From Mesobacillus sp. AQ2 (GTDB lineage Bacteria > Bacillota > Bacilli > Bacillales > Cytobacillaceae): 64,000 nucleotides of DNA. A program made the position numbers and the translations under genes. The stretch covers positions 687,001 to 751,000 of the forward strand of contig NZ_CP126080.1 in the NCBI RefSeq assembly GCF_030122805.1. The letters are read 5' to 3'. Every line of letters begins with the position of its first letter. The first letter of the stretch is position 1. The notes below the pieces were generated by a model that was not told where the DNA came from, made no database searches, and saw only the letters and a list, made by a program, of their open reading frames with translations. Shown in pieces: positions 37,769-45,621 of the stretch.

Positions 37769-38443
37769 ATGAATATTTTACTGGCGGAAGATGACCTGAA
37801 GCTTGGCGAGCTGATCAGTTATATGTTAAAGAAGAAAGCTGGTTATCAGGTTGAATGGGTGAAGGAAGGGGAGGATGCTTATTTTTACAGTACTTCTTCC
37901 CATTATGATGTGCTGATTTTGGACTGGATGATGCCGAATGGGTCTGGTGTGGAGGTTTGCCGCCGCTTGAGGAAAGAGGGATATGCCGGGGCGATTTTGA
38001 TGCTGACGGCGAAAGATTCGGTCGAGGACAGGATTAATGGCCTTGATGCCGGTGCGGATGATTATCTGATCAAACCGTTCGAGATTGACGAACTCCTTGC
38101 CAGGATCAGGGCACTGACAAGGAGGAACTTTGCTCCGATTGTGGAAGATGAGGTACATTATCGTGATCTTGTGTTAAGCCGGATCGGCCAGGTATTAAGT
38201 GATGGAAACAAGGAGATCCAGCTAAGTCCTCGTGAATTCCAGCTGCTCGATTTGCTGCTGCAAAACAGGGGACAGGTTTTGCCCCGGGAGCTTATATTGG
38301 AGCGGATTTGGGGATTGGACGCGGATGTATCAACGAAAACGATCGATGCGACGGTAAAATTGCTTCGCAAAAAGCTGGACAGCTTTGGCAAGTATGACTT
38401 GCTTCAAAGCATCAGAGGGGTAGGGTATAAAATTGAAAACTAA
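37769..38443 (+). CDS. OmpR-family response regulator
   Basis: A 224-residue regulator with a receiver domain (Asp52 in LILDWMMPNG, LTAKDS, KPFEIDEL) and a winged-helix domain (IQLSPREFQLLDLLLQ, ERIWGLD, TIDATVKLLRKKL, IRGVGYKIEN). The ATG at 37769 follows GTAGGGCG, and the length is standard. It overlaps the kinase start by 11 bp. Its likely targets are the nearby acidic-protein/apbE/ferric-reductase operon or the upstream AAA+ operon; neither is proven. Confidence 0.92.
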   Translation: MNILLAEDDLKLGELISYMLKKKAGYQVEWVKEGEDAYFYSTSSHYDVLILDWMMPNGSGVEVCRRLRKEGYAGAILMLTAKDSVEDRINGLDAGADDYLIKPFEIDELLARIRALTRRNFAPIVEDEVHYRDLVLSRIGQVLSDGNKEIQLSPREFQLLDLLLQNRGQVLPRELILERIWGLDADVSTKTIDATVKLLRKKLDSFGKYDLLQSIRGVGYKIEN

Positions 38444-39806
38444 GTCCTTGCGCCGTGAAAGAGAGCAGAATATCTTCAAACGGACCCAGCGGCGGCTGAC
38501 GAAGGGATTTTTGGGCCAGTTGATGAGCTTCCTGCTGCTGTTTTCCATCGTCATGTTCGCTGTGCTTTATTTGGTGATCATGCAGGACCACGAGCAGGAA
38601 GTGAAGACCCTGGCAAAAGGAGAAGCTGAAAGATTGGAAAGATTCCTTGAGAGGAACCCTGAAAGAGTTGGCGAGTTTCAGGAGCATGAACTGGAATTAA
38701 GAGGTCCCGGCCAGGTTTTTGTCTATCTCATCAGTCCGGAAGGTGACTTGCTTGCAGGGAATGAAGCATTTCCGAAGGCTCGGCCGGAGTTATTGTCTGC
38801 ACTTGATCCTCAGGAACTTTTCCAGCGGAAAGTGAAAGTCGATTTATCCTACGAGGAGGACGAAGAAGACGAGCACGAGGATCATAGTGAGTTATTTCGG
38901 AAGGACATCCGCCTCTTGATTGCAAAGGAAGAAGTATCGGTTGACGATCGTGAAATCGGGAACCTTTATGTCGGTACGGACATATCTTTTGTCTATCAAA
39001 TGTTTACCTGGCTGTTCGGTATCCTGATTGGTTTGCTGCTTGTGTTCTTACTGGTCGCCTGGTTCCTGAGCAGCAGGATGTCGAAAAAGGCGATGGTCCC
39101 GATTAGTTCAGCGTTTGACAGACAGCGTGAATTTGTCGCGGATGCCTCACATGAACTCAGGACGCCTTTAAGTGTCATGCTTTCTTCCATCGATGCGATC
39201 GAGATGACGATCGATGATAAACAGGATCATATGGTCCGTAAAATGCTTTTTAATATGAAGGATGAAGTGAAAAGAATGACAGGACTGGTGAGCGATCTGC
39301 TGACACTTGCCCGGTCAGATTCAGGTAAAATCGAGCGGAATGATGAAGTTTTTGATTTTACAGAAGTGGCCCAAAAGGCAGTGGACGCGATGAATCCAAT
39401 AGCACATGAGAAGCAAATTGAACTTCAATTCCATGCACCTGAAACACTTCCTGGCAAGGGTGACGAGCACCGATTGATGCAGCTTCTCTATATCCTGTTG
39501 GATAACGCGTTAAAATACACCCCTTATGGCGGGAAGGTTGAGCTGGCTCTATCAAGAAAACAAAATGAGCTGACGATTAAAGTCCGTGATACAGGAATCG
39601 GAATCCGTCCCGAAGAGCAGCCGTTCATCTTCGACCGTTTTTATCGCGCAGACAAGGCCAGGTCAAGGCAAGAAGGAAGCTACGGATTGGGGCTCTCGAT
39701 CGCCAAATGGATTGTTGACATTCATCAAGGCACAATTGTAGTGAACAGTGAATATGGGAAAGGCAGTACGTTTGTGGTGCAGCTGCCTTTCGCCAATAGA
39801 AGTTAA
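38433..39806 (+). CDS. Sensor histidine kinase with acidic extracellular patch
   Basis: A 457-residue kinase starting with TTG inside the end of the regulator gene. Two membrane helices (about 28-52 and 188-212) enclose an extracellular sensor of about 135 residues that holds a strikingly acidic run, YEEDEEDEHEDHSE (about residues 140-153). Then come the H-box with His240 (DASHELRTPLS), N-box (LLDNALKYTPYGG), and G-boxes (DTGIGIRPEE, GLGLSIAKW). The acidic patch suggests sensing of a metal cation or cationic compound. The neighbouring operon also encodes an acidic exported protein, which makes a shared cation ligand an attractive inference. Confidence 0.9.
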   Translation: MKTKSLRREREQNIFKRTQRRLTKGFLGQLMSFLLLFSIVMFAVLYLVIMQDHEQEVKTLAKGEAERLERFLERNPERVGEFQEHELELRGPGQVFVYLISPEGDLLAGNEAFPKARPELLSALDPQELFQRKVKVDLSYEEDEEDEHEDHSELFRKDIRLLIAKEEVSVDDREIGNLYVGTDISFVYQMFTWLFGILIGLLLVFLLVAWFLSSRMSKKAMVPISSAFDRQREFVADASHELRTPLSVMLSSIDAIEMTIDDKQDHMVRKMLFNMKDEVKRMTGLVSDLLTLARSDSGKIERNDEVFDFTEVAQKAVDAMNPIAHEKQIELQFHAPETLPGKGDEHRLMQLLYILLDNALKYTPYGGKVELALSRKQNELTIKVRDTGIGIRPEEQPFIFDRFYRADKARSRQEGSYGLGLSIAKWIVDIHQGTIVVNSEYGKGSTFVVQLPFANRS

Positions 39807-39807
39807 C

Positions 39808-40053
39808 TTATCGTTGTATTGGCCGTTCCAGAGTGAGCAACTCATCCTCCAGCGATGAAAACTGTTGTTCCAACACAATCTTGGCGTCCGAAATCGCAGC
39901 ATTGTAAAAATGAGGAGCAAGCGATGTTTTGACAAAGTCTAAAACTCTTTCAGCCGCGAATTCAGTTAAATCTTCCCCTCTTTCTTGTGAAAAGAAAATC
40001 TGGATTTCATCAATCATGGTCTGCTGCTGTTCTTTTGATAGTTTTATGAACAT
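39808..40053 (-). CDS. DUF2164 family protein
   Basis: An 81-residue soluble protein of the DUF2164 family: FIKLSKEQQQTMIDEIQIFF near the start, then ERGEDLTEFAAERVLDFV and a helical tail. Function unknown. I place the start at 40053 (MFIKLS) with AAAGGAGTG upstream; a longer frame to 40098 adds 15 residues unlike the family. It converges on the kinase gene with only one base between stops. Confidence 0.85.
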   Translation of the reverse strand: MFIKLSKEQQQTMIDEIQIFFSQERGEDLTEFAAERVLDFVKTSLAPHFYNAAISDAKIVLEQQFSSLEDELLTLERPIQR

Positions 40054-40156
40054 GGAAAGCACTCCTTTTAACTGTAGTTTACATTTGTAACTATACAAAC
40101 TGAATACAGTAAATTGCAGACTTTAAAAAAAATAAATTTTATGTACAGGACAAAGA

Positions 40157-40193
40157 AAAAGTATGAACCGAACCATGGTTTATACTTTTTTTG
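40157..40193 (+). terminator. Terminator upstream of the acidic-protein operon
   Basis: AAAGTATGAACC pairs with GGTTTATACTTT around a short loop and runs into TTTTTTT. It faces right, and would end read-through from the kinase gene and insulate the next promoter. Confidence 0.75.
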
Positions 40194-40278
40194 TTTTGTT
40201 AACTCTTCCTTTTCACCGTATTTTCACCATCCGCGGATATAGTGATACCCATAAAGGATATAGGAGGAGAGTTCCTGC

Positions 40279-40689
40279 ATGAATAAAAAAGTAAAGTGGT
40301 CGGTGATCTCTGTCAGTACAATTATGGCTCTGACGTTTGGCGGCCTGGTGATGAATAACGAAAAGGCTGCAGGCAATGAAAATTCAGTTCCGGAAAAGGA
40401 TTGGCTTCGTGAAAATTTTTCAGCATTTAATGAAGAAGGCTATGAGGAAAACGAATACAGCGATGATGAGGGCGATGGTTATTACGGAAATCATGATGAG
40501 GATGATGAGTATGAAGAGCATGATGATGAAGGTTACGAAGACGATGATGAAGGTTATGAAGACGATGATGACGATCACTACAGAAGCGAATATCAGGAGC
40601 AAGGGACTTCATGGGGACAAGACCAAATCGTGAATGCTCCGGCAAGAGGCTTCCGGCAGGAGCAAAGCAGCTCGAGGACATCACGATGA
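40279..40689 (+). CDS. Highly acidic Asp/Glu/His/Tyr-rich exported protein
   Basis: A 136-residue protein with an N-terminal export or anchor helix (about residues 7-25, no lipobox cysteine) and then a mature part dominated by Asp, Glu, Tyr, His and Gly. There are near-repeats of DDEGYED (three copies, about residues 75-95), and the C-terminus returns to an ordinary basic composition. No folded domain is evident. Such a chain could bind Ca2+, Fe or other cations outside the membrane. AGGAGGAGAG stands before the ATG. Its stop overlaps the apbE start (ATGA). It lacks the S/T-G-A-S/T-type flavin-attachment motif expected of an ApbE substrate. Confidence 0.8.
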   Translation: MNKKVKWSVISVSTIMALTFGGLVMNNEKAAGNENSVPEKDWLRENFSAFNEEGYEENEYSDDEGDGYYGNHDEDDEYEEHDDEGYEDDDEGYEDDDDDHYRSEYQEQGTSWGQDQIVNAPARGFRQEQSSSRTSR

Positions 40690-41585
40690 TTGAGACGAAG
40701 TTCAGAGCGATGAATAGCAGCATCCTGCTTTCAGGAATGGATCTCGATGCTCATTTACAGATAAAGAAAATGATTGTAGATTTCGAGCAAAAGGCAAGCC
40801 GGTTCATTCCCGAAAATCAGCTGGCATTCGTCAATCACAGTCCACTAGATGTTCCGATTTATTTGGATTCTACGCTGGCAGAACTCCTAGATCGATCGCT
40901 TCAGCTCGCAAGGAGATCAGATTTCTATGTCCATCCGTTTCTTGGAAAAGAGATGAGGGCGAATGGGTATACCGAGTCATTTCATGAGCAATATCAGCCT
41001 GTTTTTACCGGGTTTGCCGAAAAGCATTTTTCCCGGGAACCGATTGAGAGGCTATCGAAAAGCTGGATAATCAAAAAAAGGGATTTTCATTTTGACTTCG
41101 GAGGCTTTGGAAAAGGATACATCATTAATGAAGGGATTAAACATCTCAAACAGAAGGGTGTGAATCGTTTTCTGATCAATGCCGGGGGAGATCTCGCGGT
41201 GCTCGGATCCTATGAGGTCGGAATCGAACATCCCGTTTTGATGGGAGAGGACATGATCAAACTGTCAATCACCGATAAAGCACTTGTCACTTCAGGGAAA
41301 AATTATCGGAGATGGACCAGAGGGAATCAGGAATATCACCATATCCTAAATGGCCGGACAGGTGAGCCTGCTTTTAACGGAGTGCTGCAGGCAAGCGTCA
41401 TTGCCAATACCGCAATGGAAGCTGAAACCGCGGCGAAGCTTCTGTGCATCCTTCCATTCGATGAAGCAAAAGCAATGCTTTACAGGAATTTTCCGCGAAT
41501 AGCTTATTTTGTTTACTTTGAAAAGGACAAGATTGCCATCGGCGGGGATACACGACTTTACAAACGACTGGAGGCAGCGAAATGA
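40686..41585 (+). CDS. apbE: FAD:protein FMN transferase ApbE
   Basis: Enzyme that attaches FMN covalently to Thr or Ser of target proteins, usually outside the membrane. The 299-residue product has the family landmarks: FDFGGFGKGYIINEG (binding loop), FLINAGGDLAVLGS, the HHILNGRTGEP segment corresponding to HI.DP.TG in ApbE, and an A-ET-AAK helix. There is no signal peptide or lipobox, so it may act in the cytoplasm or be exported by another route. GAGGA lies nine bases before the ATG at 40686, which overlaps the stop of the acidic protein. The next gene overlaps by 4 bp. No obvious flavinylated substrate is in this window. Confidence 0.9.
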   Translation: MIETKFRAMNSSILLSGMDLDAHLQIKKMIVDFEQKASRFIPENQLAFVNHSPLDVPIYLDSTLAELLDRSLQLARRSDFYVHPFLGKEMRANGYTESFHEQYQPVFTGFAEKHFSREPIERLSKSWIIKKRDFHFDFGGFGKGYIINEGIKHLKQKGVNRFLINAGGDLAVLGSYEVGIEHPVLMGEDMIKLSITDKALVTSGKNYRRWTRGNQEYHHILNGRTGEPAFNGVLQASVIANTAMEAETAAKLLCILPFDEAKAMLYRNFPRIAYFVYFEKDKIAIGGDTRLYKRLEAAK

Positions 41586-42118
41586 ATTGGATTTGGATTG
41601 CGATCCGCGCCACAGGATTGACAGGATATTTTTTGCTGACATTATCACTCTTGATGGGCATATACAGCCATATTCCGCGGAAAAGAGGTTCAATCCTTGG
41701 TTTCCATCAAATTATTGGCCAGGTAGCCCTTTTATTCATCGGAATCCATGCATACCTGTTGATTTTTGATAACTATGAGCCTTTTTCTGTTTCGGAACTG
41801 CTCATCCCCTTTTCAGCATCGTATGAACCGATCCTGTCAGGATTGGGAACAATCGCGGTTTATTTATTGATCATTGTGATCTTAACATCTGATTTCATGA
41901 AAAAAGTCGGGCGATCAGCCTGGAAAAAAGCACATTATCTCGTGTTCCCGCTCTGGTTCCTATCAGTGATTCACGGCCTTTTTCTTGGAACAGATACAGA
42001 ATCATTGTGGGCCGTGGCTTTATATGGAGGCTCTGTTTTGATTGTCAGCATGGCAACCATTTTTCTAGTATTGAAAAAAGTAAGCCAAAAGAGGAAAGCG
42101 CGGCCGGTTGCAACGTGA
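41582..42118 (+). CDS. Ferric-reductase-like transmembrane protein
   Basis: A 178-residue membrane protein with about five to six helices and histidines placed for heme: FHQIIGQVALLFIGIHAY (two His 14 apart in one helix) and KKAHYLVFPLWFLSVIHGLF (two His about 14 apart). This matches the ferric-reductase-like domain (FRD, as in YedZ/MsrQ and NOX proteins). There is no FAD/NADPH domain, so an outside electron partner is needed. It overlaps apbE by 4 bp, making a three-gene operon with the acidic protein and suggesting transmembrane electron transfer to an outside acceptor. Confidence 0.87.
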   Translation: MNWIWIAIRATGLTGYFLLTLSLLMGIYSHIPRKRGSILGFHQIIGQVALLFIGIHAYLLIFDNYEPFSVSELLIPFSASYEPILSGLGTIAVYLLIIVILTSDFMKKVGRSAWKKAHYLVFPLWFLSVIHGLFLGTDTESLWAVALYGGSVLIVSMATIFLVLKKVSQKRKARPVAT

Positions 42119-42177
42119 ATGCTTTTGTTTTAGGGGAATGAGTGAATCTCACTCTGAAAACAGATAAGACGCCTTTT

Positions 42178-42217
42178 GGAGATGGAATTAGCACGCTAAT
42201 TCGCATCTCTTTTTTTG
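42178..42217 (+). terminator. Terminator of the apbE operon
   Basis: GGAGATG, AATTAGC, a two-base loop, GCTAATT, GCATCTC and a T-run form a long hairpin with one mismatch. Confidence 0.9.
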
Positions 42218-42264
42218 TTGATTTTTTAGCAATTGAATAATCAGTGCACCGGGACAGTAGATGT

Positions 42265-42300
42265 GAAAAAACTCTCTAGATTAAACTAAAGAGTTTTAAA
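42265..42300 (-). terminator. Terminator for the minus-strand membrane gene
   Basis: AAAACTCT and AGAGTTTT around a 14-base loop. On the minus strand it is followed by a T-run (the AAAAAA at 42266-42271). It overlaps the stop codon of the gene. Confidence 0.7.
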
Positions 42301-42799
42301 GGGAAACGTGTTCTGAGATTATGGGTGTATTTTCTTTGGCAGCAGGTTTCTCGAAGTACTTTTGAAATGCATAATTTAGTAAACCAAATGAGTAGTAAAG
42401 CAAAAATATTTTAGTTGAAGTGAAACTTTTGAATTTAAAATGTCCAATTTTCTGGAAAATCGGCACGAATATATAAGCGAAAATTAAGTCCATAACTAGA
42501 TTTGAAATGGCATACAAAGAGAATTTACCGAACGTAAAATGAAACACCCACAAATTAACTGTGAAAAATGGACCTAAAATAAAAGCCAATGCGTCAAACA
42601 CCATATATTTGTAACCGCCCTTTACATCCCACCAATTAAATATTGGACTTATCATTTCTACAGTTAGTAATAGAAAAGAGCAAAATAAAGTGACAGGTAA
42701 ATACCTTTTGAAGGATTGTTTAGGAAGAAAGATTGAAGTGATCGTCCATAATACTACTGCATTAAAAATTCTAAAGAAATTGGCAAGCAACTTGTTCAC
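42296..42799 (-). CDS. Membrane protein of unknown function
   Basis: A 167-residue membrane protein with about five helices, rich in Phe. It includes the WWDVKGGYKYMVFDALAF loop and HFKFKSF near the C-terminal helix. The layout recalls small Bacillus membrane proteins annotated CBO0543, but I am not certain. The ATG is preceded by AAAGGGGTGAAC. It stands alone, divergent from the transpeptidase gene. Confidence 0.7.
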   Translation of the reverse strand: MNKLLANFFRIFNAVVLWTITSIFLPKQSFKRYLPVTLFCSFLLLTVEMISPIFNWWDVKGGYKYMVFDALAFILGPFFTVNLWVFHFTFGKFSLYAISNLVMDLIFAYIFVPIFQKIGHFKFKSFTSTKIFLLYYSFGLLNYAFQKYFEKPAAKENTPIISEHVSL

Positions 42800-42990
42800 C
42801 CCTTTATTTTTTTTAGTGTTTGAAATTCCCTATGGATTATTCATCCTTCTCGTCAAGCAGTTCTACTGTATTCTTACAGTATTCAACGAGGCAGCAAAGC
42901 CATATGATTTAACCGCCAAAAAATGTCTGTATATTTACGTTTCCTGTCGTTAAATCTAATGACGGTAAGTTGCTTTCGGAGGGGACGGGC

Positions 42991-43647
42991 TTGAAGTTTA
43001 TCATTAAAACACTGACATTTATTGCAATTCTTTTGTTATTTTCACAAGTAAGGACGTATGGAGAAAAACAGGATGACATCTATATAAAAATTGATCTTTG
43101 GACAAACAGGCTTTTGGTTTTTAAAGAAAATGAAGTAACCAGACAGTACGATATTTCCCCTGGCAATGAGCAAACTCCTACACCAATTGGAATGTTTACA
43201 GTTGTAGGCAAATCAAGTGGATGGGGTGGGGGATTTGGCTCGAGATGGCTCGGATTAAATGTTCCCTGGGGAGATTTCGGAATCCATGGCACCAATAAAC
43301 CAACCTTGATCGGCAAAAATGTCAGCAGCGGCTGTATTCGGATGCGCAATAAGGATGTTGAAGAGCTGTTCGATATGATTCCTCAAGGGACAAGGGTTTA
43401 TATCGAAGGCCCTCTTACCGGCATGGGAGAGGGAGAGTTTAAAAATATCGCTTATGGATCGAAAGGCAATCTTGTCCAGCTTGTTCAAAATAGACTGAAA
43501 GCCATGGGGCTCTATTTTGGGCCGATTGACGGGATATATGATAAAGGGACGGAGAATGCTGTCAAACAGTTTCAGAAACTAAATCATTTGCCTGTGACTG
43601 GCGGGGTATCGATTCGTGAATATACATTATTGGGATTGCTGGAGTAA
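42991..43647 (+). CDS. L,D-transpeptidase (YkuD) with C-terminal peptidoglycan-binding domain
   Basis: An exported cell-wall enzyme of 218 residues that makes 3-3 or related cross-links, or attaches proteins. It has an N-terminal signal helix (about residues 3-20), a YkuD catalytic domain with His99 (IHGT) and Cys115 in SSGCIRM, and a C-terminal PG_binding_1 domain (about 150-218: GSKGNLVQLVQNRLK, GPIDGIYDKGTENAVKQFQ). The domain order is the reverse of LysM-YkuD proteins such as YkuD itself. The TTG start at 42991 has GGAGGGG at 42978-42984. A longer frame to 42970 lacks a ribosome binding site. Confidence 0.93.
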   Translation: MKFIIKTLTFIAILLLFSQVRTYGEKQDDIYIKIDLWTNRLLVFKENEVTRQYDISPGNEQTPTPIGMFTVVGKSSGWGGGFGSRWLGLNVPWGDFGIHGTNKPTLIGKNVSSGCIRMRNKDVEELFDMIPQGTRVYIEGPLTGMGEGEFKNIAYGSKGNLVQLVQNRLKAMGLYFGPIDGIYDKGTENAVKQFQKLNHLPVTGGVSIREYTLLGLLE

Positions 43648-43676
43648 AAAGAGCAATCAAAAAATGGAGGATTGTC

Positions 43677-43844
43677 ATGAGGAAAAATAAAGTGAAAGCC
43701 ATTTATAACGAAAACTTTTCTGAGGTGCCAAACAAAGAAGTATTGGAAATCAGCGAAACAGGTTACGGGCTGGAATCCGTTGCAGAAGGTGCTGATTTCG
43801 CAGAGGGTGATCAAAAAAACTCTCCCAACTGTGGAGGGCTATAA
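43677..43844 (+). CDS. 55-residue peptide of unknown function
   Basis: An open frame with a good ribosome binding site (AATGGAGG, 6 bp before the ATG) 30 bp after the transpeptidase gene. The product is MRKNKVKAIYNENF at the start, an acidic middle (about residues 16-45), and ends NSPNCGGL with a lone cysteine. There is no signal peptide. Both the site and the non-random codon pattern suggest translation, but I do not recognise a family. A regulatory or modified peptide is possible; a gene fragment is equally possible. Confidence 0.5.
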   Translation: MRKNKVKAIYNENFSEVPNKEVLEISETGYGLESVAEGADFAEGDQKNSPNCGGL

Positions 43845-43895
43845 CAAAAATGGAAAGGTGAACGATTCTTTTTTTTGAACCGTCCCTCTTTTTGT

Positions 43896-44500
43896 AAATC
43901 CATTAAGTGGAAAATGAGGTCACCAATAAGATTATTGGAGTACCGGAAATCCAGTAAGTGGATAATAAGGTCACCAATAGAGCGTATTGGAGCACGGCAA
44001 ATCCAGTAAATGGATAAAGGGGTCACCAATAGAGTGTATTGGAGCACAGCAAATCCAGTAAATGGATAAAGGGGTCACCAATAGAGTGTATTGGAGCACG
44101 GCAAATCCAGTAAATGGATAAAGGGGTCACCAATAGGATGTATTGGAGCACGCTAAATCCAGTAAATGGATAAAGGGGTCACCAATAGGATGTATTGGAG
44201 CACGGTAAATCCAGTAAATGGATAAAGAGGTCACCAAAAGGGTATATTGGAGCACTGTAAATCCAGTAAATGGATAATGAGGTCATCAATAAGGTGTATT
44301 GAAGCACCGGAAATCCAGTATATGGATAATTAGATTATCAATAAAGCGTCTTGGAGCACCGGAAATCCAGTAAATGGATAATGGGGTCACCAATAAGGCG
44401 CATTGGAGCACTGGAAAGCCAGTAAATGGATAATAGCATCAACAATAAGGCGTATTGGTGCCCTAAAACGCCTGAAAATGAAAAAAGAGGTCACCAATAA
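43896..44500. repeat. Tandem array of about 12 copies of a 52-bp unit with two inverted repeats
   Basis: The unit begins AAATCCAGTAAATGGATAA, continues with an AGGGGTCACCAATA segment and ends TATTGGAGCACGG. Copies start at 43896, 43947, 43999, 44051, 44103, 44155, 44207, 44259, 44311, 44363 and 44415, with a degenerate one near 44467. After the first (51 bp) the spacing is exactly 52. Each unit has two dyads: ATCCA/TGGAT (5-bp loop) and CCAATA/TATTGG (5-bp loop). Since 52 is not a multiple of three, no frame stays open through it as protein repeats. There are no unique spacers, so it is not a CRISPR array. Central copies are the most alike, edge copies the most diverged. Confidence 0.95.
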
Positions 44501-44502
44501 AA

Positions 44503-44538
44503 ACGAAAGGACGATTCCACCAGGATCGTCCTTTTCGC
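44503..44538. terminator. ytoQ terminator, possibly bidirectional
   Basis: GAAAGGACGAT and ATCGTCCTTTTC form a hairpin with a 9-base loop, beside the ytoQ stop. It separates ytoQ from the repeat array. Confidence 0.8.
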
Positions 44539-44540
44539 AA

Positions 44541-44981
44541 TTATTCAAAAATATAACTGATGACATCAAGTGCCTGCTCGACCGTTTCTACCGTAACATT
44601 TGCCTTATTGGATAGTTCTTTTAACGGGTGGATCAAGGATTCTGGCCTGATGATGATGGTTGGTTTGTTCAGGGCGATGGCGGTGCTTGCGTCCATTGCC
44701 GTGTTCCATTGTTTGTATTTTTCGCCGAACAGGGCAATGACGATATCGGATTTGGACATAAGTACCTGGGTCCTGAAGTTGTTGATATCTGATGCGGCGT
44801 CATCTTTGTAAACGTTGCCTGGCTGTGTGCCGAGGATTTCCTCGCCAATCTGGTCGGAGCGGTCATGGTTTGTCTGCGGTCCGACGAAGGTGAGGGGCAG
44901 GTTTCGCTCCTTTGCTTTCTGGGCCACCTGGTCGCGCCAATCATCATGAATTTGACCTGCTAGATATACAGTTAATTCCAT
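44541..44981 (-). CDS. ytoQ: YtoQ family protein
   Basis: A 146-residue cytoplasmic protein of the YtoQ family (about 148 residues in Bacillus subtilis). The start VYLAGQIHDDWR, the FVGPQTNHDRSD loop and DIVIALFGEKYKQWNTAMDAS resemble nucleoside 2-deoxyribosyltransferase folds, but its reaction is not known. GGAGGGTGTTACG precedes the ATG. It is a single gene. Confidence 0.9.
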   Translation of the reverse strand: MELTVYLAGQIHDDWRDQVAQKAKERNLPLTFVGPQTNHDRSDQIGEEILGTQPGNVYKDDAASDINNFRTQVLMSKSDIVIALFGEKYKQWNTAMDASTAIALNKPTIIIRPESLIHPLKELSNKANVTVETVEQALDVISYIFE

Positions 44982-45184
44982 CGTAACACCCTCCTAATGA
45001 AATAAATTCTAACTTCATCATAAAGAATTTTGCTGAGGAATCAAAGGGATTAGGTTGTCGTCCCGATTTTGTTCAAAGGATGGCTGTTTGGAAAAAACAT
45101 GCAAAGGGTACGAAAGACCCAGGAACTTCTTTTAAAAAAGTCCGTATTACATGAAAAAGAATATGAATGTATGGAGGAAACCAA

Positions 45185-45547
45185 ATGGGATTTGTATTGT
45201 TTGTGCTCGTGATAACGGCAATCGGGGGGATATGGTACGGCTGCAGTGTTCTTCAATATAAACTTTCAGTTCAACCAACATCTTATGTCGGGTGGAAGAT
45301 ATTCGGCAACATATTGTTGCTGGTACTGGGACCCATCGCGGTGGTAGCTTTATCGCTCTTCCTAATGACACAATTTGATATCGTATCAGACCAGACTGGC
45401 CAGGGAATCGGCTGGTTTTATGTCATCTATTTCATGCTGCAAATCTTCGTTATACCGGCAAAAGTCATCTATTTACCTGTTTTTCATTTTATCGTTAAAA
45501 AGAGAAGGGAGAAATTGATTAAGGATGATAGTTTCACCAGTAGATAA
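45185..45547 (+). CDS. Small membrane protein, unknown function
   Basis: A 120-residue protein with three membrane helices (about residues 2-20, 42-62 and 76-100) and a basic tail. The ATG at 45185 is 7 bp after TGGAGG; the frame is open for 6 more codons upstream but without a site. It is the first of three small membrane protein genes before the Bce module. Family not recognised. Confidence 0.6.
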   Translation: MGFVLFVLVITAIGGIWYGCSVLQYKLSVQPTSYVGWKIFGNILLLVLGPIAVVALSLFLMTQFDIVSDQTGQGIGWFYVIYFMLQIFVIPAKVIYLPVFHFIVKKRREKLIKDDSFTSR

Positions 45548-45621
45548 TTTCGGTTTGTCTGTGGGTGTCATCCTTCTTCTGAGAGAATGTCATTAAGCAG
45601 ATAACTATAGAGGTGAAATCA

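Noticed and set aside
40427..40723. His-rich minus-strand ORF opposite the acidic protein
   Set aside because: His-rich antisense sequence is the expected mirror of GAT/GAC-rich codons; the plus-strand gene has a strong ribosome binding site and overlaps apbE.
43896..44500. CRISPR array
   Set aside because: The units are contiguous, have no unique spacers, and no cas genes are nearby.
43811..44569. Minus-strand ORFs through the 52-bp repeats
   Set aside because: The unit is not a multiple of three, so frames shift from copy to copy; they lack ribosome binding sites and known families.
45016..45153. Open frame ending GTKDPGTSFKKVRIT before the small membrane genes
   Set aside because: It reads like the tail of a real protein but has no start codon with a ribosome binding site and I cannot name a family; at most an unidentified gene relic.
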